NCBI RefSeq assembly: GCF_002261185.1
Contig: NZ_NEVQ01000023.1
Span: forward strand, 124,001 to 188,000
Source: Bordetella genomosp. 4
GTDB lineage: Bacteria; Pseudomonadota; Gammaproteobacteria; Burkholderiales; Burkholderiaceae_B
DNA: 64,000 nucleotides
Direction of reading: 5' to 3'
In this document: positions 8,245 through 17,214 of the stretch, piece after piece
How positions within the stretch are numbered: the first letter of the stretch is position 1
Layout of the letters: every line of letters starts with the position of its first letter
Made by a program: the position numbers and the translations under genes
Notes under the pieces: generated by a model
Seen by the model: only the letters and a program-made list of their open reading frames with translations
Told to the model about the DNA's origin: nothing
Databases searched by the model: none

Positions 8245-9348
8245 ATGAATACCCAGCGCAGTTTGGACAAAATGGTTCCCGTCACCATCCTCACCGGTTT
8301 TCTCGGTGCAGGCAAGACCACCCTGCTCAAGCGCATCCTGACCGAATTCCACGGCCGACGCGTTGCCGTCATCGAAAACGAATTCGGGCCGGAGAGCATC
8401 GACAACGACTTGCTCGTGCAGGATAGCGAGGAAGAAATCATCGAGCTCAGCAACGGCTGCGTCTGCTGCACGGTACGTGGCGACCTGATGCGCACGCTGG
8501 CTGACCTGCGTGCCAAGCGCGTGGCGGGCGAGCTCAATTTCGAACGCGTCATCCTCGAGACCACTGGCATGGCCAACCCTGGCCCCGTGTGCCAGACGTT
8601 CTTCATGGACGACGAGATTGCCGAATACTACCGTCTGGACGCCGTCGTCACGGTGGTCGACGCCAAGCATGGCATGGCAACGCTGGACGCCCAGTCCGAG
8701 GCTCAGAAACAAGTCGGTTTTGCCGACCGTATCCTGGTCTCCAAAAAGGACCTGGTCAACGAGGCCGACTACGAAGCGCTGCGTGCCCGTCTGGTGCGTA
8801 TCAATCCGCGCGCGCCCATTACGCCGGTCAATTTTGGCGAAGTCGACCTGAAGTCCATCATCGACATCAGCGGCTTTAATCTGAATTCCATTCTCGACAT
8901 CGACCCGGATTTCCTGGCCGATGAGCACCCCGACGCGGCGCACAGCCACGGCCATGACCACGACCATGATCACGATCATGATCATGACCACGAGGGCGAA
9001 TGCGGGGCGCATTGCCATCACGAACATCACCATCATCACCACCACGACGACGAGATCGGTGCATTCGTCTTCCGTTCAAACAAGCCGTTCGATCCCGCGC
9101 GGCTGGAAGAATTCCTCGGCGGTGTGGTGCAGGTCTACGGTCCCGACCTCATGCGCTATAAAGGCATCCTGTACATGAAAGGCATCAACCGCCGCATGTT
9201 GTTCCAGGGTGTGCATATGATGATGGGTGCCGAACCCGGCAAGCCGTGGACCGCAGCCGAAAAGCCGTCTACCAAGATGGTCTTTATCGGCCGCAAGCTG
9301 CCCCAGGAAATTTTCACCCGGGGCTTGGAGCAGTGCCTGGCGGGCTAA
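8245..9348 (+). CDS. CobW/COG0523 GTPase, putative zinc metallochaperone (ZNG1/YeiR/ZigA type)
   Basis: A 367-residue G3E GTPase with a Walker A P-loop (GFLGAGKTTLLKR, residues 18-30), the metal-binding GCVCC motif (71-75), ETTGMANPGP, and SKKD as the guanine-specificity element. Residues about 228-270 form a long His/Asp run, and the C-terminal CobW domain follows. COG0523 proteins of this type hand metal to client enzymes, often in zinc limitation. The setting, next to zur/znu and dksA, supports zinc. I start at ATG 8245; ATG 8200 adds a tail not typical of the family, and ATG 8272 is also possible. Confidence 0.88.
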   Translation: MNTQRSLDKMVPVTILTGFLGAGKTTLLKRILTEFHGRRVAVIENEFGPESIDNDLLVQDSEEEIIELSNGCVCCTVRGDLMRTLADLRAKRVAGELNFERVILETTGMANPGPVCQTFFMDDEIAEYYRLDAVVTVVDAKHGMATLDAQSEAQKQVGFADRILVSKKDLVNEADYEALRARLVRINPRAPITPVNFGEVDLKSIIDISGFNLNSILDIDPDFLADEHPDAAHSHGHDHDHDHDHDHDHEGECGAHCHHEHHHHHHHDDEIGAFVFRSNKPFDPARLEEFLGGVVQVYGPDLMRYKGILYMKGINRRMLFQGVHMMMGAEPGKPWTAAEKPSTKMVFIGRKLPQEIFTRGLEQCLAG

Positions 9349-9405
9349 CGCCGCAATCCCGACGCGCGCAATCGCGCCAGGATCGATTCATAGTGGAGTG
9401 TTTTC

Positions 9406-9870
9406 ATGGCTACCAAGGCAGCAACCAAAAAATCAAACAAGTCGACTAGCGATACGGCGATTGATCTGCCCAGCGAAGAAGAATTGCTGGCCATGCCCGA
9501 GTCGGAATATATGAACGACCGCCAGCTGGCGTTCTTCAAAGAGCGACTCAAGCAACTCGAACAGGACATCCTGGCCAACGCCGGCGAGACCACCGAGCAC
9601 CTGCGTGAAACGCAATTCGTGCCCGACCCCGCCGACCGCGCCACCATCGAAGAAGAACACGCTCTCGAGTTGCGTACTCGCGATCGCGAGCGCAAACTGC
9701 TGAAGAAAGTGCAGCAGTCCATTGCCCGCATCGATAGCGGGGAATATGGCTGGTGCGAAGAGACCGGCGAACCCATCGGCATCCCGCGCCTGCTGGCCCG
9801 CCCGACCGCCACGCTCTCTCTCGAGGCGCAAGAACGGCGCGAAATGCGTCAAAAGCTCTACGGAGATTAA
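9406..9870 (+). CDS. dksA: DksA, RNA polymerase-binding stringent-response cofactor (low-cysteine form)
   Basis: A 154-residue DksA/TraR protein. It has a Lys/Thr-rich N-tail, a coiled coil (about residues 45-105) with acidic tip residues (DPADRATIEE) and a C-terminal zinc-finger fold. The C4 finger of E. coli DksA is reduced to one Cys: CEET, 17 residues, SLEA. That is normal for many beta-proteobacteria and resembles the zinc-independent DksA2 of Pseudomonas. The protein acts in the secondary channel of RNA polymerase with ppGpp. It follows the CobW gene by 57 bp and is closed by a strong terminator. Confidence 0.95.
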   Translation: MATKAATKKSNKSTSDTAIDLPSEEELLAMPESEYMNDRQLAFFKERLKQLEQDILANAGETTEHLRETQFVPDPADRATIEEEHALELRTRDRERKLLKKVQQSIARIDSGEYGWCEETGEPIGIPRLLARPTATLSLEAQERREMRQKLYGD

Positions 9871-9904
9871 TCCCTCCTTTTGCGTTTTCGTTTTCGTCTT
9901 TCCG

Positions 9905-9935
9905 GGCCGCATTAGTCAACTAATGCGGCCTTTTT
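9905..9935 (+). terminator. Rho-independent terminator after dksA
   Basis: An 11-bp perfect stem (GGCCGCATTAG 9905-9915 with CTAATGCGGCC 9920-9930), a TCAA loop and five T at 9931-9935, 35 bp after the dksA stop. Confidence 0.92.
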
Positions 9936-10002
9936 CATTGCCCGGATATTGCCGTGGACATCAGATCGGAAACGGTTCAATCATCTGTCTGCGTGTGTTT
10001 AC

Positions 10003-10449
10003 CTACTTGATCTTGCGCACTTCTGTTGCATCGGGCGGCAATGCGCTCCCGTCTTTATCAGTCGGAACCATCCGCGCAACCGGCTTGCCCGTGCGCTTAT
10101 TGATCAGCACCGAATGGCGCTCGCCCCGCTCGAACAAGTGCTGCTCGCCCCACTGCCGTAACGCCACCACAATGGGAAACAAGCTTTTCCCCTTGCTGGT
10201 CAGCACGTATTCCTGATAGGCCGTGCCGTCCGACGCCGCCTGCATTTGCAAGATACCGGCATCGACGAGCTTGCGCAGCCGATCAGACAGAATATTGCGC
10301 GCCACCCCCAGGCTGCGTTGCAGATCGCCGAAACGACGTACGCCATCGAAGGCGTCGCGCACGATGAGCAATGACCAGCGGTCTCCAACAACATCGACGC
10401 AGCGTGCAACCGGGCACGGTTCATCGTCTATGGTCTTGCGGCTAGCCAT
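10003..10449 (-). CDS. HxlR-family winged-helix transcriptional regulator
   Basis: 148 residues from ATG 10449, which is preceded by GGAGA. The HxlR pattern is clear: CPVARCVDVVGDRWSLLIVR, then RRFGDLQRSLGVARNILSDRL as recognition region and KGKSLFPIVVALRQWGEQH. The first two Cys may sense thiol or redox state, as in related HypR/YodB regulators. It diverges from an MFS exporter, and a 33-bp perfect palindrome lies between them, so it most likely represses the exporter and itself. The inducer is unknown. Confidence 0.9.
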   Translation of the reverse strand: MASRKTIDDEPCPVARCVDVVGDRWSLLIVRDAFDGVRRFGDLQRSLGVARNILSDRLRKLVDAGILQMQAASDGTAYQEYVLTSKGKSLFPIVVALRQWGEQHLFERGERHSVLINKRTGKPVARMVPTDKDGSALPPDATEVRKIK

Positions 10450-10515
10450 GAGGTCTCCAGGCAATCTGATGCAAGCGCACCACCAAGTTGCATTTTAAAA
10501 CTGCATCGCCTAGCA

Positions 10516-10548
10516 TTCAAACTAGTTTTATTTTAAAACTAGTTTGAA
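10516..10548. promoter_or_regulatory. Perfect 15-bp inverted repeat, probable HxlR operator
   Basis: TTCAAACTAGTTTTA (10516-10530), a TTT spacer, and its exact reverse complement (10534-10548). It sits 12 bp before the exporter start at 10561. A second TTTTAAAACTGCA-like half motif near 10494-10506 overlaps the regulator's promoter side. Confidence 0.8.
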
Positions 10549-10560
10549 CATATTCAGATC

Positions 10561-11787
10561 ATGAAACCCTGTCTCGCCTGCCCCTCACTGAACGTTCGTA
10601 GCCATGCACCGAGCAGGCGCGTCGATATGCCCCGTGGTTTGGTGTGGCTGTTTGCCACCGCCAGTGGCTTGAGCGTGGCCAACGTCTATTACGCCCAGCC
10701 ATTGCTTGACGCCTTGGCGCAGACATTCGGCATCAGCCAGGCGGCGATCGGCGGCGTGGTTACCGCCACTCAGCTGGGTTGCGCGTTGGCGCTGCTGTTG
10801 CTGGTGCCGCTGGGAGACCGGATGGATCGCCGGCGTCTGATGGCAATCCAACTGCTGGCGCTGGTAGCAGCGTTGATCGTCGTGGGCACAGCGCAGTCCG
10901 CCGCCGTGCTGCTGGCTGGGATGCTCGGCGTCGGCTTGCTGGGTACGGCCATGACGCAGGGACTGATCGCCTATGCCGCCAGTGTGTCTGGCCCTCATGA
11001 GCGAGGCAGCGTCGTCGGGACAGCTCAAAGCGGCGTATTCATCGGCCTGCTGCTCGCGCGTGTCTTTGCGGGAGGCGTCAGCGATCTGACCGGCTGGCGT
11101 GGCGTCTATCTCAGTGCGGCTGTCCTGATGCTGATGCTGGCATTACCGCTGTGGAGACGTCTGCCGGTCTTGAAAACCGTATCGGACGGGATGAGCTATC
11201 CACGCCTGATTGCGTCCATGCTGACGCTGCTGCGCCAGGAAAAGGTGCTCCAGATACGAGGCGTGCTGGCACTCCTGATGTTCGCAGCGTTCAACATTTT
11301 CTGGAGCGCGCTGGTACTGCCGCTGAGCGCGCCCCCCTATGGTTTTTCCCATACCGTTATTGGCGCCTTTGGCCTGGTAGGCGCAGTGGGTGCGCTGGCG
11401 GCCGCCCGCGCCGGTCGATGGGCCGACCGAGGGCACGGCGAACGCACCAGTGCCCTGGCGCTGGCCGCGCTGCTAGTGGCATGGTGGCCCCTGTCCCTGA
11501 TGGACCTGTCACTCTGGGCGCTGATAGTAGGCATCGTACTGCTCGACCTCGGAGGACAGGCATTGCACGTCACCAACCAAAGCATGATCTTTCGCACGCG
11601 ACCCGAGGCGCACAGTCGGCTGGTGGGCCTGTACATGCTGTTTTACGCAGCCGGCAGCGGACTGGGAGCGATCAGCACGACGGCGGCCTACGCCTATGCC
11701 GGCTGGCAGGGCGTGTGCGTCCTGGGGGCTGCAGTCAGCCTGTCGGCCCTGCTGTTCTGGATAGCCATCCGACGCGTCCACGATTAG
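10561..11787 (+). CDS. MFS exporter (DHA1-like, 12 helices)
   Basis: A 408-residue major-facilitator protein. The core begins at LVWLFATASGLSVANVYYAQ, typical of the YnfM/arabinose-efflux group. The motif A variant LGDRMDRRRLMA follows helix 2, and RWADRGHGERTSA lies after helix 8. Its role is probably efflux of a small molecule or drug. The start is uncertain: ATG 10561 sits 12 bp after the operator, while ATG 10627 would fit the family start better. Control by the divergent HxlR regulator is likely. Confidence 0.85.
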   Translation: MKPCLACPSLNVRSHAPSRRVDMPRGLVWLFATASGLSVANVYYAQPLLDALAQTFGISQAAIGGVVTATQLGCALALLLLVPLGDRMDRRRLMAIQLLALVAALIVVGTAQSAAVLLAGMLGVGLLGTAMTQGLIAYAASVSGPHERGSVVGTAQSGVFIGLLLARVFAGGVSDLTGWRGVYLSAAVLMLMLALPLWRRLPVLKTVSDGMSYPRLIASMLTLLRQEKVLQIRGVLALLMFAAFNIFWSALVLPLSAPPYGFSHTVIGAFGLVGAVGALAAARAGRWADRGHGERTSALALAALLVAWWPLSLMDLSLWALIVGIVLLDLGGQALHVTNQSMIFRTRPEAHSRLVGLYMLFYAAGSGLGAISTTAAYAYAGWQGVCVLGAAVSLSALLFWIAIRRVHD

Positions 11788-11857
11788 TACAGAAACATAC
11801 TGAAATACTGACGCCTGCGTCCCGGCAGGCGGCATACACTTAAAGCTCGGGCGGCGC

Positions 11858-11885
11858 CTTGAAATCGGCCGCATCGCCCCCAGAT
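11858..11885 (+). promoter_or_regulatory. Sigma-32-type heat-shock promoter for hslVU
   Basis: CTTGAAA (11858-11864), a 12-bp spacer, then CCCCCAGAT (11877-11885), close to the sigma-32 consensus CTTGAAA/CCCCATNT. It lies 24 bp upstream of the hslV start, and hslVU is a classic heat-shock operon. Confidence 0.75.
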
Positions 11886-11908
11886 CAGACCTTCATAGGA
11901 AGGAAAGC

Positions 11909-12448
11909 ATGGAACAATTTCACGCCACCACCATCGTCTGCGTGCGCCGCGGCAACCGTGTCGCGCTGGGCGGCGATGGCCAAGTCACCCTGGGCAATAT
12001 CGTCATTAAAGGTACAGCCCGCAAAATCCGCCGCCTGTACCATGACAAAATTCTGGCGGGCTTCGCCGGCGCCACAGCAGACGCCTTTACCCTGCAAGAG
12101 CGCTTTGAAGCCAAACTCGAAAAACACCAAGGGCACCTGATGCGCGCCGCGGTCGAGCTGACGCGCGACTGGCGCACCGACCGCGTGCTGCGCCGCCTGG
12201 AAGCCATGCTCATCGTGGCCGACGCCGAGCACACCCTGGTGCTGACGGGTAACGGCGACGTGCTCGAACCCGAACATGGCCTGGCCGCCATCGGTTCCGG
12301 CGGCGCCTACGCCCAATCGGCGGCGCTCGCACTGCTGCGCAACACCGAGTTGCCGCCCCAAGACATCGTCAAACAGTCGCTGGAAATCGCCGGCGACCTG
12401 TGCATTTACACCAACCAGAATCACGTCATCGAAACGCTGGGCGAATAA
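11909..12448 (+). CDS. hslV: HslV (ClpQ), proteasome-like peptidase subunit
   Basis: A 179-residue Ntn-hydrolase with [20 protein letters not shown] and [14 protein letters not shown]. HslV dodecamers form the peptidase chamber fed by the HslU ATPase. The nucleophile Thr is normally exposed after Met removal. Here it lies after MEQFHA, so either a short propeptide is processed or initiation differs; I recall the same arrangement in Bordetella relatives. hslU follows 37 bp later. Confidence 0.95.
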   Translation: MEQFHATTIVCVRRGNRVALGGDGQVTLGNIVIKGTARKIRRLYHDKILAGFAGATADAFTLQERFEAKLEKHQGHLMRAAVELTRDWRTDRVLRRLEAMLIVADAEHTLVLTGNGDVLEPEHGLAAIGSGGAYAQSAALALLRNTELPPQDIVKQSLEIAGDLCIYTNQNHVIETLGE

Positions 12449-12485
12449 GCGCCCGCTTCGGCCGGCTGTAGCAAGGATTCCGTTT

Positions 12486-13820
12486 ATGTCCGCATCCACC
12501 ATGACCCCCGGGGAAATCGTCTCCGAGCTCGACAAATTCATCATTGGCCAGAACCGCGCCAAGCGCGCAGTGGCCGTAGCGTTGCGCAATCGCTGGCGCC
12601 GTCAGCAAGTCGACGAGCCCCTGCGCCATGAGATCCACCCCAAGAACATCCTGATGATCGGCCCCACCGGCGTGGGCAAGACCGAAATCGCCCGCCGCCT
12701 GGCCAAGCTGGCCAACGCGCCTTTCATCAAAATCGAAGCCACCAAGTTCACCGAAGTCGGCTATGTCGGCCGTGATGTCGACACCATCATCCGCGACCTG
12801 ACCGAATACTCGATCAAGCAAACGCGCGAACTGGAAATGCGCCGTGTGCGCACGCAGGCAGAAGACGCAGCCGAAGACCGCATTCTGGACGCCCTGGTAC
12901 CGCCTGCCCGCAACGCCTCCGGCGAGCCCGAGCGTAACGACGATAGCAATGCCCGTCAGACCTTTCGTAAACGCCTGCGCGAGGGCAAGATCGACGACCT
13001 AGAAATCGAAATCGAAGTCGCCCAGGCCGTCCCTCAAATGGACGTCATGACCCCGCCGGGCATGGAAGAAATGGCCGAGCAGTTGCGCGGCATGTTTGCA
13101 GGCCTGGCCCGCGACAAGAAAAAGCCCAAGAAAATGAAGGTCAAAGAGGCCTTCAAGCTCATCGTCGAAGAAGAAGCCGCCAAGCGCATCAACGAGGATG
13201 ATCTGCGTACGGTCGCAATCGCCAATGTCGAGCAGAACGGCATTGTCTTTCTGGACGAAATCGACAAAATCGCCGCCCGCCAGGAAAGCGGTGGCGCCGA
13301 CGTCTCGCGTCAGGGCGTACAACGTGACTTGCTGCCGCTGGTGGAAGGCACCACCGTCAACACCCGCTACGGCATGGTGCGCACCGACCACATCCTGTTC
13401 ATTGCCTCGGGTGCGTTCCACCTGTCGCGACCGTCCGACCTGATTCCCGAGTTGCAAGGGCGGTTCCCGATCCGGGTCGAACTGGAATCGCTGTCGGCCC
13501 AGGACTTCGTACGCATCCTTTCCGATACCGACGCCTCGCTGACCAAGCAATACTCGGCACTGCTGGCTACCGAAGACGTGCATCTGGACTTTACCCCCGA
13601 CGGCATCGAGCGCCTGGCCGAGCTGGCGTTTTCAGTCAACGAGCGCACCGAAAACATCGGTGCGCGCCGTCTGTACACCGTCATGGAAAAACTGCTCGAG
13701 GAGCTCTCTTTCGACGCGACGGCCAGCAGCGGCAAGACCGTCAAGATCGACGCAGCCTACGTGGAGGCCCAGCTCTCGGAAGCTGCTGCCAGCCAGGATC
13801 TGGCACGCTACGTGCTGTAA
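12486..13820 (+). CDS. hslU: HslU (ClpY), unfoldase ATPase of the HslVU protease
   Basis: 444 residues, the usual HslU length. It has Walker A ([15 protein letters not shown]), the pore motif GYVGRDV, the I-domain insertion (about residues 110-240), Walker B ([13 protein letters not shown]) and a C-terminal domain ending in LARYVL, the tail that docks on HslV. The start ATG 12486 gives the family N-terminus [21 protein letters not shown]. It unfolds protein substrates and feeds them to HslV. It is co-transcribed with hslV. Confidence 0.96.
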   Translation: MSASTMTPGEIVSELDKFIIGQNRAKRAVAVALRNRWRRQQVDEPLRHEIHPKNILMIGPTGVGKTEIARRLAKLANAPFIKIEATKFTEVGYVGRDVDTIIRDLTEYSIKQTRELEMRRVRTQAEDAAEDRILDALVPPARNASGEPERNDDSNARQTFRKRLREGKIDDLEIEIEVAQAVPQMDVMTPPGMEEMAEQLRGMFAGLARDKKKPKKMKVKEAFKLIVEEEAAKRINEDDLRTVAIANVEQNGIVFLDEIDKIAARQESGGADVSRQGVQRDLLPLVEGTTVNTRYGMVRTDHILFIASGAFHLSRPSDLIPELQGRFPIRVELESLSAQDFVRILSDTDASLTKQYSALLATEDVHLDFTPDGIERLAELAFSVNERTENIGARRLYTVMEKLLEELSFDATASSGKTVKIDAAYVEAQLSEAAASQDLARYVL

Positions 13821-13830
13821 CGCAAAAGCC

Positions 13831-13860
13831 GCCGCGTGCCGGCCAATGCCGGCACGCGGC
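13831..13860 (+). terminator. GC-rich stem-loop after hslU
   Basis: A 13-bp perfect stem (13831-13843 with 13848-13860) with a CAAT loop, 10 bp after the hslU stop. There is no T run behind it, so termination efficiency is uncertain. Confidence 0.5.
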
Positions 13861-14030
13861 ACCTGGACCTCGTCATACCCGCTGAGCGCTGCAACGCGCT
13901 CCGACGGATGCAGGCGAAGGCCGGCGTGTTTGCACTGTTACACCCCAAATCGAGCATCGGTACGAGCGCTCGCTGACAACAAGCTGAACTATCGCAGCGA
14001 GAGGATGTCGCATGAATTCGTTCATCTTCA

Positions 14031-15047
14031 ATGAAGGCTCGCATGTTCAAACCCACCCTTGCCGCTACAGCGCTTTTCGTGGCCGCCGGTGTTCACGCTC
14101 AGCCAGCCGTGCCCGACTATGGGCCCCGCCTCGAACGTTTCAATTATCCCCACCAGGTCAGTGAATTCAAGCTGACCTCGCAAGGTCAGTCGTTGTCCAT
14201 GGCCTACATGGACATCCGGCCCGAACGCCCCAATGGCCGCACCGCCGTGCTGTTGCACGGCAAGAATTTCTGCGGCGCCACCTGGGAAGGCACCATCGAC
14301 GCCCTGACGAACGCCGGTTACCGGGTAGTGGCGCCCGACCAGATCGGTTTCTGCAAATCGAGCAAACCAGCCGCCTATCAATACAGCTTCCATCAACTGG
14401 CCGCCAATACCCATGCCTTGCTGCAGAGCCTGGATATCGAGCGCGCGGTGGTCATGGGCCATTCCATGGGCGGCATGGTGGCTACGCGCTATGCCCTGAT
14501 GTACCCGGACCACGTCGATGCACTGGTGATGGTGAACCCCATCGGCCTGGAAGACTGGAAGGCCAAGGGGGTGCCCTATCGCACCGTGGACGAATGGTAT
14601 GAACGCGAATTGAAAACGAGCTTTGCGGGTATCAAGAAGTACTAGCAGAACACGTATTACGCCGGCACCTGGAAGCCCGAATACGACCGCTGGGTCGCGA
14701 TGGCAGCCGGCATGTATCAGGGCGAAGGGCGCGAGCAGGTCGCCTGGAGCCAGGCCGTGACCTATGACATGGTGTATACCCAGCCGGTGGTACATGAGTT
14801 CGGCCAAGTGCGCGTACCGACTCTCTTGCTGATTGGCGAGAAGGACAACACGGCACCGGGCAAGGATGCAGCTGCCCCGGATGTTGCTGCCAAGCTGGGT
14901 AATTATGCAGCTTTGGGGCCCGCCACTGCGCAGGCGATCCCGGGCGCCCGGCTGGTGGCTTTCCCTGAATTAGGACACTCGCCGCAAATCCAGGATCCTC
15001 AGCGATTCCATGAGCGTCTGGTAAAGGAATTGGATCAGATGCTGTAG
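14031..15047 (+). pseudogene. Secreted alpha/beta hydrolase interrupted by one in-frame TAG
   Basis: The frame from ATG 14031 encodes a signal peptide (residues about 1-23, ending GVHAQ), an alpha/beta-hydrolase core with an oxyanion-type LLHGKNFCG, the nucleophile GHSMGGM and LIGEKDNTAPG (acid). It closes with ELGHSPQ (His). A TAG at 14643-14645, after GIKKY, stops it at 204 residues. The next codons continue the same domain in the same frame to 15047, for 338 codons in all. A CAG-to-TAG change (TAC TAG CAG) would explain it. The truncated product lacks the Asp and His of the triad and should be inactive unless the TAG is read through. Confidence 0.85.
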
Positions 15048-15071
15048 CGCACCGTGCCCGCTGCCGGCGAT

Positions 15072-15416
15072 CTAATTACTGATCGCCGTCACGACATATT
15101 TGCCATTTTGACGGGCAGCCGTGAACCTCACGCGGTCGCCAGGCTTGATATTGGCCAACAGAGCCGGGCTGGCCTGATACACGAGCGTCATTGCGGGCAA
15201 TTCCAAGTCTGATATCGCGTCATGCTTGATCGCGACTTTGCCTGCCGCGGCGTCGACCCGCCGCACTTCGCCACTCGCCGTCGCGGTGGCGTCCTTGGCT
15301 GATGGCTGCTGGTCGGCAGCCAGGACTGGCACGGGCTGCCAGAGGGCCACACCGGTCAGGGCTATCGCCAAAACCATTGACACTCGTCCCACTACGCGAT
15401 GCATCTTGTTCATCAC
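15072..15416 (-). CDS. CusF-like periplasmic copper-binding protein
   Basis: 114 residues with a signal peptide (cleavage about residue 34, VLAAD) and one small CusF-type beta-barrel: GEVRRVDAAAGKVAIKHDAI, LPAMTLVY, KPGDRVRFTA. In CusF, Cu(I) is bound by His, two Met and a stacking Trp. Here the His and the first Met are present, while the Trp position and the second Met appear to be Leu. Copper or silver binding may be weaker or different. No CusABC genes are nearby. GTG or Met alternatives near the start are possible (MMNKM). Confidence 0.75.
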   Translation of the reverse strand: MMNKMHRVVGRVSMVLAIALTGVALWQPVPVLAADQQPSAKDATATASGEVRRVDAAAGKVAIKHDAISDLELPAMTLVYQASPALLANIKPGDRVRFTAARQNGKYVVTAISN

Positions 15417-15564
15417 CTCTCCTTCGGCCGAACTTGCGGCCCAGAACGCTGGCTATTGCCGACGCTGCACAGGAATACAGGATAACGCGTCCGCAGGCAT
15501 TACCCTCGGCACTACACTACCAATCTGTTTCCACACATAACCACCACGCAAAGAGACCTTCTAC

Positions 15565-16128
15565 ATGGGCAACCGACTTTCCGCCATCGCTACACGAACC
15601 GGAGACGATGGCACGACCGGCCTGGGCGATGGCAGCCGCCTGCGCAAAGATGAGCCGCGTGTGGCGGCGCTAGGGGATGTGGACGAGCTCAACAGTGTCA
15701 TCGGCCTGCTGCGCACGGAATCCCTGCCCGATCCCGTGCAGGCGGATCTGAGCACGATTCAGCACGATTTGTTCGACCTGGGCGCAGAGCTCTGCATCCC
15801 GGGCCACACCACGCTGACCGATGCTCAGGTAGCGTTTTTAGATGAGCGCCTGGCCCACTATAACGGCGCCCTGCCGCCGCTGCGCGAATTCATCTTGCCC
15901 GGCGGCTCCCGAGTAGCTGCCCTGGCTCATGTAGCTCGCACCGTAGCGCGCCGGGCAGAGCGCTCGGTGATCACCCTCGAACGGCACGACGTCCTCAATG
16001 CTTCGGTGCGCCAATATCTGAACCGGTTGTCAGACCTGATGTTTGTACTCGCCCGCCACCTGAATGGGGTCCACGGAACGAGCGATGTGTTCTGGACCAG
16101 CGCCCATTCGCGGGCCCAGCCGCAATAA
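15565..16128 (+). CDS. PduO-type cob(I)alamin adenosyltransferase
   Basis: 187 residues of the PduO ATR family, which moves the adenosyl group of ATP to cob(I)alamin to make coenzyme B12. Visible are the ATP-binding N-terminus (TRTGDDGTTGLGDGSRLRKD), DVDELNSVIGLLRTE, RRAERSVITLE and the C-terminal YLNRLSDLMFVLAR. Length and motifs are standard. It stops 5 bp before the convergent lipA stop. No cobalamin riboswitch or other B12 gene is seen nearby, which suggests salvage. Confidence 0.93.
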   Translation: MGNRLSAIATRTGDDGTTGLGDGSRLRKDEPRVAALGDVDELNSVIGLLRTESLPDPVQADLSTIQHDLFDLGAELCIPGHTTLTDAQVAFLDERLAHYNGALPPLREFILPGGSRVAALAHVARTVARRAERSVITLERHDVLNASVRQYLNRLSDLMFVLARHLNGVHGTSDVFWTSAHSRAQPQ

Positions 16129-16133
16129 ATATC

Positions 16134-17138
16134 TCAGTTCACGCCGGCGGCATGCGCCTGCTCGTCGGCATGATACGACGAGCGCACCATCGCGCCCACG
16201 GCGGCGTGCGTAAAGCCCATCTCGTAAGCCTCGCGCTCGAACATGGCGAACGTGTCGGGATGCACGTAGCGCAACACCGGCAGGTGGTGTTCCGAGGGCT
16301 GCAGATACTGGCCTATGGTCAGCATATCGACGCCATGGGCGCGCATGTCGCGCATGACCTGCAGGATTTCCTCGTCAGTCTCGCCCAGTCCCAGCATCAG
16401 CCCGGACTTGGTCGGAACCTCGGGATGCAGCTGCTTGAACTCGGCCAGCAGTTTCAGTGAGTGTGCATAGTCCGAGCCCGGACGCGCCTGCTTGTACAAA
16501 CGGGGCACGGTTTCCAGGTTGTGGTTCATCACATCGGGGGGGCCAGCATTCAGAATCGCCAGCGCGCGTTCCAGACGGCCACGGAAATCGGGCACCAGAA
16601 TCTCGATGCGCGTCGTAGGCGACAAGGCACGGATGCGCGAGATGCAATCCACAAAGTGGGCAGCGCCCCCATCCCGCAAGTCGTCGCGATCAACCGAAGT
16701 GATCACCACGTACGAGAGTTTCATGGCGGCGATCGTACGCGCCAGATTCTCGGGCTCGTTGGCATCCAGCGGATCGGGGCGGCCGTGCCCCACATCACAG
16801 AACGGGCAACGCCGCGTGCATTTGTCACCCATGATCATGAAGGTGGCCGTGCCTTTGCCGAAACATTCGCCGATGTTCGGGCAGGAGGCTTCCTCGCACA
16901 CGGTGTGCAGATTGTGCTCGCGCAGAATGCGCTTGATGTCGTAAAAACGCGACCCCGGCGCAGCGGCCTTGACGCGGATCCACTCGGGCTTTTTCAGGCG
17001 CTCGGCCGGCACGATCTTGATCGGAATCCGTGCGGTCTTGGCCTGCGACTTTTGCTTTTGCGTGGCGTCGTAGGCGGCCGGCGTTGTGGCGGTCGCTTGC
17101 ACTTCGGTCGCAGCAGCAGTGGGCTCAAGAGTAGACAT
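16134..17138 (-). CDS. lipA: LipA, lipoyl synthase
   Basis: 334 residues. It is a radical-SAM enzyme inserting two sulfurs into octanoyl groups on lipoyl domains. The radical-SAM cluster is [10 protein letters not shown] and the auxiliary cluster is [21 protein letters not shown] near the end supplies the conserved serine ligand. An Ala/Thr-rich, probably disordered N-terminus of about 35 residues precedes the conserved part. It is last in the leftward dat-ybeD-lipB-lipA group, 76 bp after lipB. Confidence 0.97.
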   Translation of the reverse strand: MSTLEPTAAATEVQATATTPAAYDATQKQKSQAKTARIPIKIVPAERLKKPEWIRVKAAAPGSRFYDIKRILREHNLHTVCEEASCPNIGECFGKGTATFMIMGDKCTRRCPFCDVGHGRPDPLDANEPENLARTIAAMKLSYVVITSVDRDDLRDGGAAHFVDCISRIRALSPTTRIEILVPDFRGRLERALAILNAGPPDVMNHNLETVPRLYKQARPGSDYAHSLKLLAEFKQLHPEVPTKSGLMLGLGETDEEILQVMRDMRAHGVDMLTIGQYLQPSEHHLPVLRYVHPDTFAMFEREAYEMGFTHAAVGAMVRSSYHADEQAHAAGVN

Positions 17139-17214
17139 ACATCACCTTCGTCATGACCGGCGCACGTCGATAACACGGCGCTGGACGGGGGGAAGAAAAG
17201 GGCATTTTAGCGCG

